Origin: Desulfosporosinus meridiei DSM 13257
GTDB taxonomy: Bacteria; Bacillota; Desulfitobacteriia; Desulfitobacteriales; Desulfitobacteriaceae
Assembly (NCBI RefSeq): GCF_000231385.2
Contig: NC_018515.1
Span: 3,802,501-3,866,500 of the forward strand
Reading direction: 5' to 3'
Length of the DNA stretch: 64,000 nt
Positions 47,268 through 56,895 of this stretch are shown one piece after another (within the stretch, counting starts at the first letter, position 1; the number at the start of each line of letters is the position of its first letter). A program made the translations under genes and the position numbers. The notes under the pieces were generated by a model, which saw only the letters and a program-made list of their open reading frames with translations, did no database searches and had not been told where the DNA came from.

Positions 47268-48179
47268 TCATTTCTCGTCGTTTATAGAGAGTTTTGCTCG
47301 AGGATGAGCTTGACTAAAAACCTCTTTAAGCCGTTCCCGAGTTAGATGAGTATATATTTGAGTGGAAGAAAGCTTCTTATGTCCTAATAGCTCTTGGACA
47401 CTTCTTAAATCCGCTCCTCCATCTAACAAATGAGTAGCAAAAGAATGACGCAGCATATGAGGGTGGACATGTTGTTCAAGGCTAATCTTAGCAACCAGTT
47501 TATCTAAAATCCTACGAACCGATCTCTCTGAAAGACGCGTTCCTTGATAATTCAGCAACAGTGCTTTATTGTGATCTGCACGCATCTTCAGATAGGCTCT
47601 TATGGCTTGAATAGCGTAGTTTGTAACCGGCACCACCCGCTCCTTATTCCCCTTGCCAAGCACTCGTATCAGGCCGCTGTCCAAATCCAAACTGTCTCGA
47701 TCAAGACTAATCAACTCACTCACTCTAAGCCCTGAACCGTAAAGAAGCTCAAGAATCACTTTATCTCGACAGCCTAAAAGATTCGACTCATCCGGAGCCC
47801 CAAGCAGCCCTCCAATCTGATCTGTATATAGGAAATGCGGGAGTTTTCGTCCGAGCTTCGGACTTGCCACCCGCCGTACCGGATTATCTTTTAGGATGCC
47901 CTTGTAGCATAAAAATTTAAAGAATGACCGCAGAGCTGCCAGTTTTCGAGCCATGCTCTTTCTTGCTAATCCATGTTCTGACAGGATACCAAGAAAACTA
48001 CGAACAGTATAGATATCGATCTGATCCACGGTGAGTGCTTCAGGTTCTTGTCCCAAGTCAGACGCCGCAAAATTGAAGAACTGGTTTAAATCGGTCTGAT
48101 AAGCAACAATCGTATGCTCTGAACGATTTTGAGAGTTTTGGTAGCCTATAAACAAACTTAATGCTTGATCGATAAGCAT
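47268..48179 (-). CDS. xerC: Tyrosine recombinase XerC
   Basis: Resolves chromosome dimers at dif with XerD. SAM-like N-terminal domain (1-90) and catalytic domain with Arg in GLRVSEL, HPHMLRHSFATHLL and the nucleophile Tyr in SSTQIYTH (about 285). GGGGAGG precedes ATG. Order topA-trmFO-xerC-hslV matches B. subtilis codV. 303 aa. Confidence 0.95.
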   Translation of the reverse strand: MLIDQALSLFIGYQNSQNRSEHTIVAYQTDLNQFFNFAASDLGQEPEALTVDQIDIYTVRSFLGILSEHGLARKSMARKLAALRSFFKFLCYKGILKDNPVRRVASPKLGRKLPHFLYTDQIGGLLGAPDESNLLGCRDKVILELLYGSGLRVSELISLDRDSLDLDSGLIRVLGKGNKERVVPVTNYAIQAIRAYLKMRADHNKALLLNYQGTRLSERSVRRILDKLVAKISLEQHVHPHMLRHSFATHLLDGGADLRSVQELLGHKKLSSTQIYTHLTRERLKEVFSQAHPRAKLSINDEK

Positions 48180-48181
48180 TC

Positions 48182-49501
48182 CTACCTCCCCATATCCTCT
48201 CTAAGGCAAAATTCCTCTATGGCAGCCAGGGCTCGTTCAGCAATCCTAGTATTCTTTTCCCGCTTATCTCTTATCCTCTGAGACAAAGGCGGGAGTAAGC
48301 CGAAATTTATGTTCATCGGTTGAAAACTTTGACTCGGGGATCCTTCTAAATGGCGGGCTAATCCCCCTATAGCCGTTTCAGGAGGAAAAACCAAGGTCTC
48401 CATCCCATTGAGCCTCCTCCATACATTAAGTCCTGCCAGAAGCCCGCTGGCTGCAGATTCGACATACCCTTCGACTCCTGTCATTTGACCGGCAAAGAAG
48501 AGCTCGGGGTTAAGACGTAAGCTAAAGTCAGCCTTTAGAACTTTCGGAGCATTCAAGAATGTATTACGGTGCATTACTCCATAACGTACAAACTCGGCCT
48601 TTTCTAAGCCTGGAATTAAAGCAAATACTCGCTTTTGTTCTCCCCATTTTAGATGAGTTTGAAACCCTACCAAATTAAATAAAGTTCCCGCCTGATTTTC
48701 TTTACGAAGTTGCACTACAGCATATGATCTTTTTCCGGTTCTCTTGTCGACCAAACCTACTGGCTTTAAGGGACCAAATGTAAGTGTCTGTGGTCCACGC
48801 TTGGCCATCACCTCAATAGGCAGACAACCTTCAAAGACCTTGCCTTGTTCAAATCCCTTAACTTCCGACATCTCAGCTTCAACTAAGGCCTGATAAAAGG
48901 ACTCATACTCCTCCTTACTCATTGGACAATTCAAGTAATCTGCTTCTCCTTTATCATACCGGGAAGCATAAAAGGCTTTCTCTAGATCAATCGATTCCAA
49001 GGTAACTATTGGAGCAGCCGCATCATAGAAGGATAATGCATTCTCACCGGTTGTCCTTAATATATCCTCTGCTAAATCATCTGAGGTTAATGGACCGCTA
49101 GCGACTATTGTAATTCCTGTTAACGGTAGCTTATGCACTTCTCTACGATGAATACTCACATTGGGATGTTGTTCTAATCTTTTTGTAACTTCACTTGAAA
49201 ACAGTTCCCGATCGACAGCTAAGGCACCGCCAGCGGGAACCGCATTATGATCTGCCGCACTCATGATCAAAGATCCTAAACGGCGCATTTCTTCTTTTAA
49301 TAATCCGACGGCATTCTCAATAGCAGCGCCTCTAAGGGAATTGCTGCAAACAAGCTCAGCAAACCCACCTGTTTGATGAGCAGGTGGCATTTTAGTCGGA
49401 CGCATTTCAAACAATTCAACCTGAACACCGCGCTCGGCAAGCTGCCAAGCAGCCTCTGAACCTGCTAGACCTGCTCCGATAACAGTTATTGACTTTTGCA
49501 T
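48182..49501 (-). CDS. trmFO: FADH2/folate-dependent tRNA (uracil-54-C5)-methyltransferase TrmFO
   Basis: Makes m5U54 in tRNA using methylene-THF and FAD. FAD-binding motif [19 protein letters not shown] at the start; [23 protein letters not shown] near residue 55 (in parts). 439 aa, TAGGAGC precedes ATG. Between topA and xerC, gaps 22 and 2 bases. Confidence 0.96.
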   Translation of the reverse strand: MQKSITVIGAGLAGSEAAWQLAERGVQVELFEMRPTKMPPAHQTGGFAELVCSNSLRGAAIENAVGLLKEEMRRLGSLIMSAADHNAVPAGGALAVDRELFSSEVTKRLEQHPNVSIHRREVHKLPLTGITIVASGPLTSDDLAEDILRTTGENALSFYDAAAPIVTLESIDLEKAFYASRYDKGEADYLNCPMSKEEYESFYQALVEAEMSEVKGFEQGKVFEGCLPIEVMAKRGPQTLTFGPLKPVGLVDKRTGKRSYAVVQLRKENQAGTLFNLVGFQTHLKWGEQKRVFALIPGLEKAEFVRYGVMHRNTFLNAPKVLKADFSLRLNPELFFAGQMTGVEGYVESAASGLLAGLNVWRRLNGMETLVFPPETAIGGLARHLEGSPSQSFQPMNINFGLLPPLSQRIRDKREKNTRIAERALAAIEEFCLREDMGR

Positions 49502-49523
49502 GTAATTTATTCGCTCCTAAAGT

Positions 49524-51623
49524 TTAATTAGATTCACTTTCCTCAATTACTTTTGTGTGTCGACATTCCGGATTTGTACAAACGTGCTTCTTTTGTCGTT
49601 TTGTTGATTTTATAACCATCAGTTGCTGACACTCTGGGCAAGGGTCAGGAGCAGGCATTTCCCAAGAAACAAAGTCACATTCCGGATAGCCGAGACACCC
49701 GTAAAACTTACGCCCCTTCTTGGAACGGCGAACCACAAGAGGTTTGGAACAAGTGGGACAGTTGGCCCCCACCTCTTCGAACAGAGGTTTAGTATTCCGG
49801 CAGTCAGGAAAGCCTGGGCAAGCTAAGAATTTACCATAACGCCCCATTTTTATGACCATATTGCGGCCACAGCTTTCACATATTTCTTCTGAAACCTGAT
49901 CCTCAATCTTTACCTTGCCAATTTTCTCATCTGCCTCGGCCAGGGTTATCGAAAAAGGAACATAATAGTCTTGAACCACAGCCTTCCATGAGGCCTTGCC
50001 TTCTTCGATAAGATCAAGCCGCTCTTCTAAATTCGCTGTAAACTCCAGATTCAAGATGTCTGGGAAATGCTCTTTGAGTAAAGTAATGACGATATCACCC
50101 AGTTCTGTAAGCAGCAGCTGTTTTTCCTCTTTAAGAACATAGCCCCTTGTTTGAATGGTCTCAATGGTTGGGGCATAGGTACTTGGTCTTCCGATCCCCT
50201 CTTCCTCCATCTTTCGAACAAGAGATGCCTCAGTGTATCGTGGAGGTGGTTCGGTAAAATGCTGTTTCTCTTGAAGTTTAATGACCTGCAATTTTTCTCC
50301 TGGCGTAACTAAAAGAGTCAAAGCGCTTTGTTCGTCCTCTGTCGATTCAGCATCATCATTGCCTTCTTCATAGATCGCTAAAAAACCCGGGAATCGAACA
50401 CTGGAGGCATTTGCTCTAAATAAATAATCATCCACTTGGGATTCCACAGTCAAGGTATCAATAATGGCCACACTCATCTGACTTGCCATAAAGCGCTCCC
50501 AGATTAAACGATACAATCTCAATTGATCACGGGACAAAATCCCCTTTAACAAATCAGGAGTTCGCAAAGGGAGAGTCGGTCTGATTGCCTCATGGGCTTC
50601 TTGAGACCTCCCTTTATTAGCAAACTGACGTGGTTCCGGCGGATAATACTCATTACCGTAGTTAGCCAGAACCCATTCCTTAGCCTCCTCCTGAGCAACT
50701 TCTGCAATCTTAACTGAGTCTGTACGCATGTATGTAATTAAACCGACGGTACCTTCTTTGCCGAGATCAAGCCCCTCATACAACTGTTGAGCCAACATCA
50801 TGGTGCGCTTTGGTGAAAACCCTAATTTCCGGTGAGCTTCCTGCTGCAAACTACTTGTAGTAAAGGGTGGCGCAGGAAGTCTCTTTTTCTCTTTAGTACG
50901 CACATCAGAAACTTCAAACACTTTTCCAGCTAAATCTGCTAAAACAGTGTCCATTTCTGTTCTGCTGGAAATAGTTATTTTCTTGCCGGATTTTTTCATA
51001 AGTTTAGCGAAGAATTTTCCTCCGGCAGATTGAAGGTTCGCATTTAAACTCCAATACTCTTCCGATACAAATGCTTGTATTTCTTCTTCTCGGTCATCAA
51101 TTAAACGGACTGCGACAGATTGAACCCGTCCGGCACTTAGTCCTTTCTTAATTTTCCGCCAGAGTAATGGACTTAGTTGATATCCCACCAAACGGTCTAA
51201 TACCCGTCGCGCTTGTTGAGCATCCACTCGATCCTGATCAATTTGACGGGAATGTTTGATAGCAGATTGAATAGCTTGTTTAGTAATTTCGTGGAATTCA
51301 ATCCGATTTTTATCCTCTTTGTTAAGTCCTAGTAAATGGGATAAATGCCAGGCTATTGCTTCTCCTTCTCGATCCGGGTCAGAGGCTAAAAAAACCTTGT
51401 CCGCTCCTTTAGCAGCGGCACGTAATTCCTTAATCAGATCTCCTCGTCCGCGAATGGCAATGTATTTTGGTTCAAAATCATTTTCTAAATCCACACCTAA
51501 TTGACTTTTCGGCAAGTCTCGTAAATGTCCCATTGAAGCTTTAACTGTATACCTGCTTCCTAGAAATTTGCTGATGGACTTTGCCTTAGCGGGAGACTCC
51601 ACTATTACAAGCGTTTTTGACAT
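49524..51623 (-). CDS. topA: DNA topoisomerase I
   Basis: Relaxes negative supercoils. Toprim domain with ESPAKAKSISKFLG and ASDPDREGEAIAWHL; catalytic tyrosine in LITYMRTDS (about 297). Three C-terminal C4 zinc ribbons: CESCGRNM...CPGFPDC, CPTCSKP...CLGYPEC and CPECQQL...CTNPEC. 699 aa. GAGGTG precedes the ATG. Confidence 0.97.
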   Translation of the reverse strand: MSKTLVIVESPAKAKSISKFLGSRYTVKASMGHLRDLPKSQLGVDLENDFEPKYIAIRGRGDLIKELRAAAKGADKVFLASDPDREGEAIAWHLSHLLGLNKEDKNRIEFHEITKQAIQSAIKHSRQIDQDRVDAQQARRVLDRLVGYQLSPLLWRKIKKGLSAGRVQSVAVRLIDDREEEIQAFVSEEYWSLNANLQSAGGKFFAKLMKKSGKKITISSRTEMDTVLADLAGKVFEVSDVRTKEKKRLPAPPFTTSSLQQEAHRKLGFSPKRTMMLAQQLYEGLDLGKEGTVGLITYMRTDSVKIAEVAQEEAKEWVLANYGNEYYPPEPRQFANKGRSQEAHEAIRPTLPLRTPDLLKGILSRDQLRLYRLIWERFMASQMSVAIIDTLTVESQVDDYLFRANASSVRFPGFLAIYEEGNDDAESTEDEQSALTLLVTPGEKLQVIKLQEKQHFTEPPPRYTEASLVRKMEEEGIGRPSTYAPTIETIQTRGYVLKEEKQLLLTELGDIVITLLKEHFPDILNLEFTANLEERLDLIEEGKASWKAVVQDYYVPFSITLAEADEKIGKVKIEDQVSEEICESCGRNMVIKMGRYGKFLACPGFPDCRNTKPLFEEVGANCPTCSKPLVVRRSKKGRKFYGCLGYPECDFVSWEMPAPDPCPECQQLMVIKSTKRQKKHVCTNPECRHTKVIEESESN

Positions 51624-51660
51624 TATTTCACCTCTATAACATAAAGAAAACTCTTTGGAG

Positions 51661-51690
51661 GTTCGAATTCCGATACACCGAGAATCGAAC
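51661..51690. repeat. GTTCGA...TCGAAC palindrome between dprA and topA
   Basis: GTTCGA (51661-51666) and TCGAAC (51685-51690) flank an imperfectly paired middle. Same TTCGA word as other intergenic palindromes in the window. Confidence 0.45.
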
Positions 51691-51829
51691 TTGAATGTTT
51701 TCTTTCAGAAAACAGTAATAACCTAATTGCTTTCTTATATACACTTATATCCAGAATAGTTTATTCTCAGTACTTAAGAATAAAAATCATAAAACTAAGC
51801 CCTATCTTAACGCCTTTTTGGTAGTATGT

Positions 51830-52960
51830 CTAGCGTTCTCTAGCTAATACATAATGTTGTCCCGGTAATTGAGTCACTTTTCCCCCTAATTGTAGTTCTA
51901 ATAAGGCCAAAGAGATCGCCGATACCGTGAGGCTAGAATTCATAGTAAGTTGGTCAATATGTATTGGTACATCACTTAATTGACTTAAAAGAGACTCATA
52001 ATCTAATTCCTCTTTTGCAAGACCAGAGCCCTCTTTACTTGTGCCTGAAGGCCCTCTAAGCAACGAACTATATCCTTCATGGTTTGACCATATAGGCAGT
52101 TCGTTGCAAATATCATCAATACCTTCAACAATTTTGGCTCCTTGACGAAGCAAATGATGAGACCCCCGACTTACCTCGCTAAAAATCGGTCCCGGAACCG
52201 CAAATACTTCTCGCCCTTGTTCTAGGGCAAAATCAACGGTTATTAAGGCACCGCTTTTTTCCGCTGCCTCTACAACCACAACTCCTCGAGAAGAACCACT
52301 GATCAAGCGATTACGGGCAGGAAAATGTACAGCATTAGGTGGGGAGCCCGGTACAAATTCACTAATTAATGCTCCATTTTTCAGTATTTCATCAGCAAGT
52401 CCTTTGTTTTCTTGAGGATATATTTTGTCAAGGCCACAACCGAGGAAGGCCCAGGTTACTCCATCCGCTTGCAGGCTCCCTTGGTGGGCAGCAGTATCAA
52501 TTCCTCGTGCGAGGCCGCTGATAACAATGATTCCTTTGGCAGCAGCATCCCGAGCAAGCATCTTAGCAACTGCTTTTCCATAAGGAGTTGCCTTTCGAGA
52601 GCCTACAATGGCCAGCCCATCCCCATCCCCTTTTAATTGCCCACGATAATACAATAGAGGAGGCGCATCCGATAACTCAGCTAACAAAGAAGGGTATTCC
52701 TTCTCATCTGGAGTTATTATCTTGATTCCCTGTCTTATCAGCGCATCCCCTACCTTTTGAGGATCAATTATTTGTCTGGCTTTTAGTAATTCCTTAATCC
52801 ACTTTTCCTGATTAAATATATGAAGATATTCCTGCGTGGAAGCTTCCCAAGCTTTGACTGCACTGCCAAAGCAGGCAATAAGCTGACGTAAGTGCTGGCT
52901 TCCCAGACCCTTAACTGTCCGAAATGCCGCCCTAACTATTTTTTCTCGTTCCATCCCCAT
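51830..52960 (-). CDS. dprA: DNA-processing protein DprA (Smf)
   Basis: Binds ssDNA and loads RecA in transformation. Rossmann-like core with GSRKATPYGK, SGLARGIDTAAHQG and FPARNRLISGSSRGVVVVEA; a C-terminal winged-helix domain (about 315-376). 376 aa. GGAGGAGG precedes ATG. In this window comM lies 8 kb away on the same strand, not adjacent. Confidence 0.95.
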   Translation of the reverse strand: MGMEREKIVRAAFRTVKGLGSQHLRQLIACFGSAVKAWEASTQEYLHIFNQEKWIKELLKARQIIDPQKVGDALIRQGIKIITPDEKEYPSLLAELSDAPPLLYYRGQLKGDGDGLAIVGSRKATPYGKAVAKMLARDAAAKGIIVISGLARGIDTAAHQGSLQADGVTWAFLGCGLDKIYPQENKGLADEILKNGALISEFVPGSPPNAVHFPARNRLISGSSRGVVVVEAAEKSGALITVDFALEQGREVFAVPGPIFSEVSRGSHHLLRQGAKIVEGIDDICNELPIWSNHEGYSSLLRGPSGTSKEGSGLAKEELDYESLLSQLSDVPIHIDQLTMNSSLTVSAISLALLELQLGGKVTQLPGQHYVLARER

Positions 52961-53178
52961 ACCCGCGCCTCCTCCTTAGCCTCCTCTTCGGGACAATAGG
53001 CTACTTCTCCTGCGCAGAATATTGTTGCATTTTCAGCTTTTATGCAAAATAGCGTAAGATCTCGGGGAAATCATTGGTTTTAGTCATAATTAAACTTAAT
53101 CCTCATTTTTTTCAACATATATGAAAGTGATCTACCGTTAGGGGTTGAAACGGCAACCCTATTAATTGAAACCATTCC

Positions 53179-54117
53179 CTATGCTTCCTTTGCTCGTCGC
53201 GAAGTTCTTTTTCGAGGCGTCAATGTGGATTTTGGTTTGTTTATAATTTTATCTTGTGAATTGTCTGCATGTCTTTTCTCAAGGCCATCACCATCGTTAA
53301 CTGAATTAATTAAATTTATTGTTTCATTGGGTTTTATTGGCTGTGATTGGCTTTTTTCGCTTTCGGTTAAAGCAATGCTAGCTTTGAGAGCTTCCATTAA
53401 ATCGACAACTTTTCCACCTTTGCTAGGGGTTTCTACTTGATAAGTTTCACCAGTGACCTTGCTTTCTATTAAGCTAACCATTTGCTCATGTAATTCGTCA
53501 TGATATTTTTCGGGGTCAAAGGGGCGAGCCAGATTCTCTATCAATTGCCTAGCCATAGTTAGTTCTGCTTCAGTTGGAACCACACGATCCCAAACTACAT
53601 CCATGTGACGAATTTCTTGCGGGTAATACATGGTTTCCATTACCAGGCCGTTTTCAAACACACGCAAACAAGCTAGATGTTGTTTAGAGCGCATTGTTAC
53701 CCTCGCTAAGGCAACTTTTCCACTTTCCTCCATGGATTGACACAGCAACCGATAAGCTTTTAAAGCAGTTTCTTCGGGGGAAAGATAATATGATTTTTGA
53801 TAATATATCGGATCAATCTCCGGAAGATTAATAAAATCAAGAATGTCAATGGATCTGCTCATAGGTTGTTCTAAAGAAGTAAGCTCCTCGTCGTCTAACA
53901 CAACATATCGATCTTTTTCATATTCAAATCCCTTAACTAAGTCGTCTGACCCAACCTCTAAATCACAAACAGGACATTTTTTGATTTGACGAATGCGGTT
54001 TTTACACTCTTTATGCAGATAATTAAACTTAAGATCTCGTGCTTCCGTGGCAGCATGCATTTTCACTGGGACATTAACTAAGCCAAAACTAATGGAGCCT
54101 TTCCATAATGTATGCAT
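53179..54117 (-). CDS. ku: Bacterial Ku, DNA end-binding NHEJ protein
   Basis: Homodimeric end-binding protein of bacterial nonhomologous end joining. MHTLWKGSISFGLVNVPVKM is the family start, with CKNRIRQIKKCPVCDLEV and GFEYEKDRYVVLDDEEL; core ends about residue 250, then a basic, Ser/Lys-rich tail to 312. GGAGG precedes the ATG. No ligD lies in the window, so its ligase partner must be elsewhere. Spore-forming context fits repair on germination. Confidence 0.94.
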   Translation of the reverse strand: MHTLWKGSISFGLVNVPVKMHAATEARDLKFNYLHKECKNRIRQIKKCPVCDLEVGSDDLVKGFEYEKDRYVVLDDEELTSLEQPMSRSIDILDFINLPEIDPIYYQKSYYLSPEETALKAYRLLCQSMEESGKVALARVTMRSKQHLACLRVFENGLVMETMYYPQEIRHMDVVWDRVVPTEAELTMARQLIENLARPFDPEKYHDELHEQMVSLIESKVTGETYQVETPSKGGKVVDLMEALKASIALTESEKSQSQPIKPNETINLINSVNDGDGLEKRHADNSQDKIINKPKSTLTPRKRTSRRAKEA

Positions 54118-54242
54118 TTAACATTCCTCCCTGTTTTATTGTGATCTGTAAAGGAGGTAATAATGCATTGTGTTAGATTGACCTGGCAGGTGATCAGCTG
54201 GTAATATTAAGATTAATTTAAAGTTCTAGGAGGACTATGCAT

Positions 54243-54746
54243 ATGTTTACTTCTTTAGCAACATTTATTCTCAGCTGGGAAAAGGAATCGGAATCTACCC
54301 AAAAACTATTAGACTGTTTAACTGACAAATCCCTTGGACAATCTATAACAGTTAATGATCGCACTTTAGGTCGCATTGCTTGGCATATTGTAACAACAAT
54401 TCCTGAGATGCTCGCAAAGACCGGTTTGGAATTTGAGGGTATTCAAGAAGATGCCCCCGTGCCAAAGGATGCAAAAACAATTGCTCAAACGTACACTGAC
54501 GTTAATAAGACAATGCTTGCTGAAATAAAAAGACGTTGGAATGATCAAACTCTTTCAGAAAAGCGAGATATGTATGGAGAATCCTGGACAATCGGTACCA
54601 CATTAAGTGTCCTTATTAATCACCAAATCCATCATCGTGGGCAGATGACTGTTCTTATGCGTCAGGCAGGAATCAAAGTTCCCGGGATTATGGGCCCGTC
54701 TCGTGAAGAGTGGTCTCAATTCGGTATGGAGCCTCCTTCGGTATAA
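54243..54746 (+). CDS. DinB-family protein
   Basis: Four-helix bundle metalloenzyme-like fold of DNA-damage-induced and thiol-transferase relatives. 167 aa from ATG 54243, 9 bases after AGGAGG; an ATG two codons earlier is only 3 bases from it. Metal-binding histidines are in RIAWHIV and NHQIHHRGQM. Divergent from ku (125-base spacer). Enzymatic role unknown. Confidence 0.88.
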   Translation: MFTSLATFILSWEKESESTQKLLDCLTDKSLGQSITVNDRTLGRIAWHIVTTIPEMLAKTGLEFEGIQEDAPVPKDAKTIAQTYTDVNKTMLAEIKRRWNDQTLSEKRDMYGESWTIGTTLSVLINHQIHHRGQMTVLMRQAGIKVPGIMGPSREEWSQFGMEPPSV

Positions 54747-54770
54747 ATAGTCGAAAAATCTTTGCTCTTA

Positions 54771-54812
54771 TATTAAGGCCCAAGCAAATTGAAGTTTGCC
54801 TGGGCCTTAATA
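54771..54812. terminator. Hairpin between DinB and DUF3786 genes
   Basis: 18-bp arms 54771-54788 and 54795-54812 with one mismatch and a TTGAAG loop, 25 bases after the DinB stop and 30 before the DUF3786 stop; serves both converging genes. Confidence 0.8.
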
Positions 54813-54841
54813 TACAAGCTCTTGTAACACGAAATTATCCT

Positions 54842-55447
54842 TTATAACCTTGCCTTGATCCGCTTAAAGCCAAAGACAACCGTACTGGCTAAGACTGCAA
54901 AATCCTCAGTTGGCAAAACAGTTGGTGCAGACGCATCAAAAAGGATGTTTCCTGAGGCAGGAAATTCCTCATCTGCTCTCCAAAGGATCAACGCTATCGG
55001 AACGCGGGGAAATACCTTATATGTAATTCCTACGTCTCCCAATCCATTGGCTTGCCCTCCTAAGTACTTCGCTACTGCAAGGAGGCCCTCCGGGTCAGAC
55101 CCAAAAATTCTTACCAGTGGGTCTATAGCCCTTCCGGTAAATGGTTTAATATAAATAGCTCCTCCGGGTAATTCCTTGTAAGAAATAAATGAACCTACTT
55201 CAAAGGGTTCACTAAGATTAGAAACGTAGTGCAGAATTAATATTTGAGTTGCTATCGGAAGTTCTCCGTCTGAAACCTGTATCGGCTTAAAAGTACCCTT
55301 CGGATAGTCTAATTCAAAATGCTGGCCTAAAAAATCTATCAGTAAAGAATTGTCTTTTATTGGATAGCCTGAACAGCGGGACATTTCTTCCAAAGAACAA
55401 GACTGAAACTTATTTAGGGCTACCTCATGAGCTGCAGAGTAATTCAT
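54842..55447 (-). CDS. DUF3786-domain protein
   Basis: A 201-aa soluble protein with LGQHFELDYPKG, TQILILHYVSN and FKEL-type segments of DUF3786, found in anaerobes often near corrinoid or metabolic genes. The function is unknown. GGAGGAGATTG precedes the ATG. It is followed by a two-way terminator and sits 136 bases after the TIM-barrel gene. Family call by eye. Confidence 0.7.
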   Translation of the reverse strand: MNYSAAHEVALNKFQSCSLEEMSRCSGYPIKDNSLLIDFLGQHFELDYPKGTFKPIQVSDGELPIATQILILHYVSNLSEPFEVGSFISYKELPGGAIYIKPFTGRAIDPLVRIFGSDPEGLLAVAKYLGGQANGLGDVGITYKVFPRVPIALILWRADEEFPASGNILFDASAPTVLPTEDFAVLASTVVFGFKRIKARL

Positions 55448-55583
55448 TCAATCTCCTCCTACTCGTTCCTCTTTAAACCAAGATATCATTTTCTTTTCTT
55501 TAAATTGTAGTGACTAATCAGCTAAAGCTGAACATCCTCTCTATAGATACTGAGGGGTTCTATCAAATACATTTTTCTGATTT

Positions 55584-56411
55584 CTATTGTGCCGTGTATA
55601 CCTTTTGTAATAAGAGTGCATCCTCCTCCAAATTGGGGCTTTCGCAGATTGCCAACCCATCCACACCAAAGCTATGACAGGCTTTGATAAGTTCCTCATA
55701 CCGGCAATCAGATTCCCTTAGGGGAAGATGGCGTTTTTCACCCTTTAATCCATATTCAATCCCGGAAATGTGAAAATGAACATTCTTCACCCACCGATCC
55801 CCTAAACTCTCGGCGGTTACATCCAAGATCTCACAAAATTCGTCGTAGGAATTGTACCGGCCATTTGTCCGGGCATGAAGATGTCCAAAGTCAATACAAG
55901 GTAAAACTCCAGGTACTTCTTGAGCTATCAAAATACTTTCTTGCAGATCCCCAAATTGCGTCCCTTTTCCTGTAGTTTCTGGACGAAGGATGACCTCATT
56001 ACCCTCTGCATCAAGGGTTTCTCGCACGAGAGATAGTTCACGAACTACTCGCGCTAAGACTATCTCAGATGAATTATCGTGATTGAAAGCAGGATGAAAT
56101 ACTACACTACGCACACCTAAAATTTTTGCAATTCGTCCAGTTTGTAAAATACGATCTCGGCTTGCCGAAATTTTCTCAGGTTCGCGAGAGTTTAGATTAA
56201 TATAGTAAGGAGCATGACAACTTAAAGCAATATTGTTTTCTTGGGCAATCATACCAACTTTTCTTGCTTTCTCTTCCCCCATTCGTACTCCCTGGACAAA
56301 CTCTAACTCTAAGGCGTCGAGATTTAACTCTCGTATGCGACGCACCCCTCCTTCACTGGAACGATCTTTCGAAGAGAGCGGGACACCTGCTGTTCCAAAT
56401 AATAATGGCAA
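55584..56411 (-). CDS. Endonuclease IV-like TIM-barrel protein (AP endonuclease 2 family)
   Basis: A 275-aa TIM-barrel resembling Nfo/xylose-isomerase-like proteins: SCHAPYYINLNS, FHPAFNH, ETTGKGTQFG, CIDFGHLHARTNG and NVHFHISGIEYG place metal ligands His, Glu, Asp. TTG start at 56411 with GGAGTG upstream. Shorter than E. coli Nfo only slightly, but ligand positions should be checked before calling it an AP endonuclease. Context with ku and SASP suggests DNA repair in spores. Confidence 0.85.
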   Translation of the reverse strand: MPLLFGTAGVPLSSKDRSSEGGVRRIRELNLDALELEFVQGVRMGEEKARKVGMIAQENNIALSCHAPYYINLNSREPEKISASRDRILQTGRIAKILGVRSVVFHPAFNHDNSSEIVLARVVRELSLVRETLDAEGNEVILRPETTGKGTQFGDLQESILIAQEVPGVLPCIDFGHLHARTNGRYNSYDEFCEILDVTAESLGDRWVKNVHFHISGIEYGLKGEKRHLPLRESDCRYEELIKACHSFGVDGLAICESPNLEEDALLLQKVYTAQ

Positions 56412-56659
56412 AAAGGTTCACTCCATTACTGTTTTTTCTAAACATTATATCCTTTTTCTTCTAAAAAGCCAATGAACCTAAGAAGAGTACCTATTGTTCA
56501 AGCCCAATTATTTTAAATTTCAATCCCCTAATTATTGCTCAATTTCCAATAATAGTTGATATGTTAACTACATACTGTTTTGAAATATTGTTATACTAAT
56601 AGTACTTTCATCATAAATGTTGAAAGAAACTGACCCCACTTTGAAAGGAGGATTCCCTT

Positions 56660-56845
56660 ATGTCAAGACGTCGTAGCAGTATTATGTCTGATGCTTTAAA
56701 AGAACAGATTTCTCAAGAGTTAGGTTTTGCGGGAACCCTTCACCAAGAAGGATTTGGCGGTGTTTCTTCAAGGGATTGCGGCAATATGGTGAAGATGGCT
56801 ATTGAAATGGCAGAACGTAATCTGCCCGGAAAAAGCATGACGTAA
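56660..56845 (+). CDS. Alpha/beta-type small acid-soluble spore protein (divergent)
   Basis: Spore-core DNA-binding protein of 61 aa: MSRRRSSIMSDALKEQISQ, then ELGFAGTLHQEGFGG and VSSRDCGNMVKMAIEMAERNL. It fits the family in helix-turn-helix arrangement, but compared by eye the GPR protease-site Glu (typical YE-IA) is replaced by Gln (EQIS). It has one cysteine. GAAAGGAGG precedes the ATG. Presumed forespore sigma-G expression; I did not fix a promoter. Followed by a 13-bp hairpin. Confidence 0.88.
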   Translation: MSRRRSSIMSDALKEQISQELGFAGTLHQEGFGGVSSRDCGNMVKMAIEMAERNLPGKSMT

Positions 56846-56850
56846 TATTT

Positions 56851-56882
56851 TTAGAGCCGAGCAATTTAATGCTCGGCTCTAA
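56851..56882. terminator. Hairpin after the SASP gene
   Basis: Perfect 13-bp stem TTAGAGCCGAGCA / TGCTCGGCTCTAA with ATTTAA loop, between SASP (+) and Hsp20 (-). U-run poor on both sides but the stem is strong. Confidence 0.75.
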
Positions 56883-56895
56883 CTCTGAACCTAGA

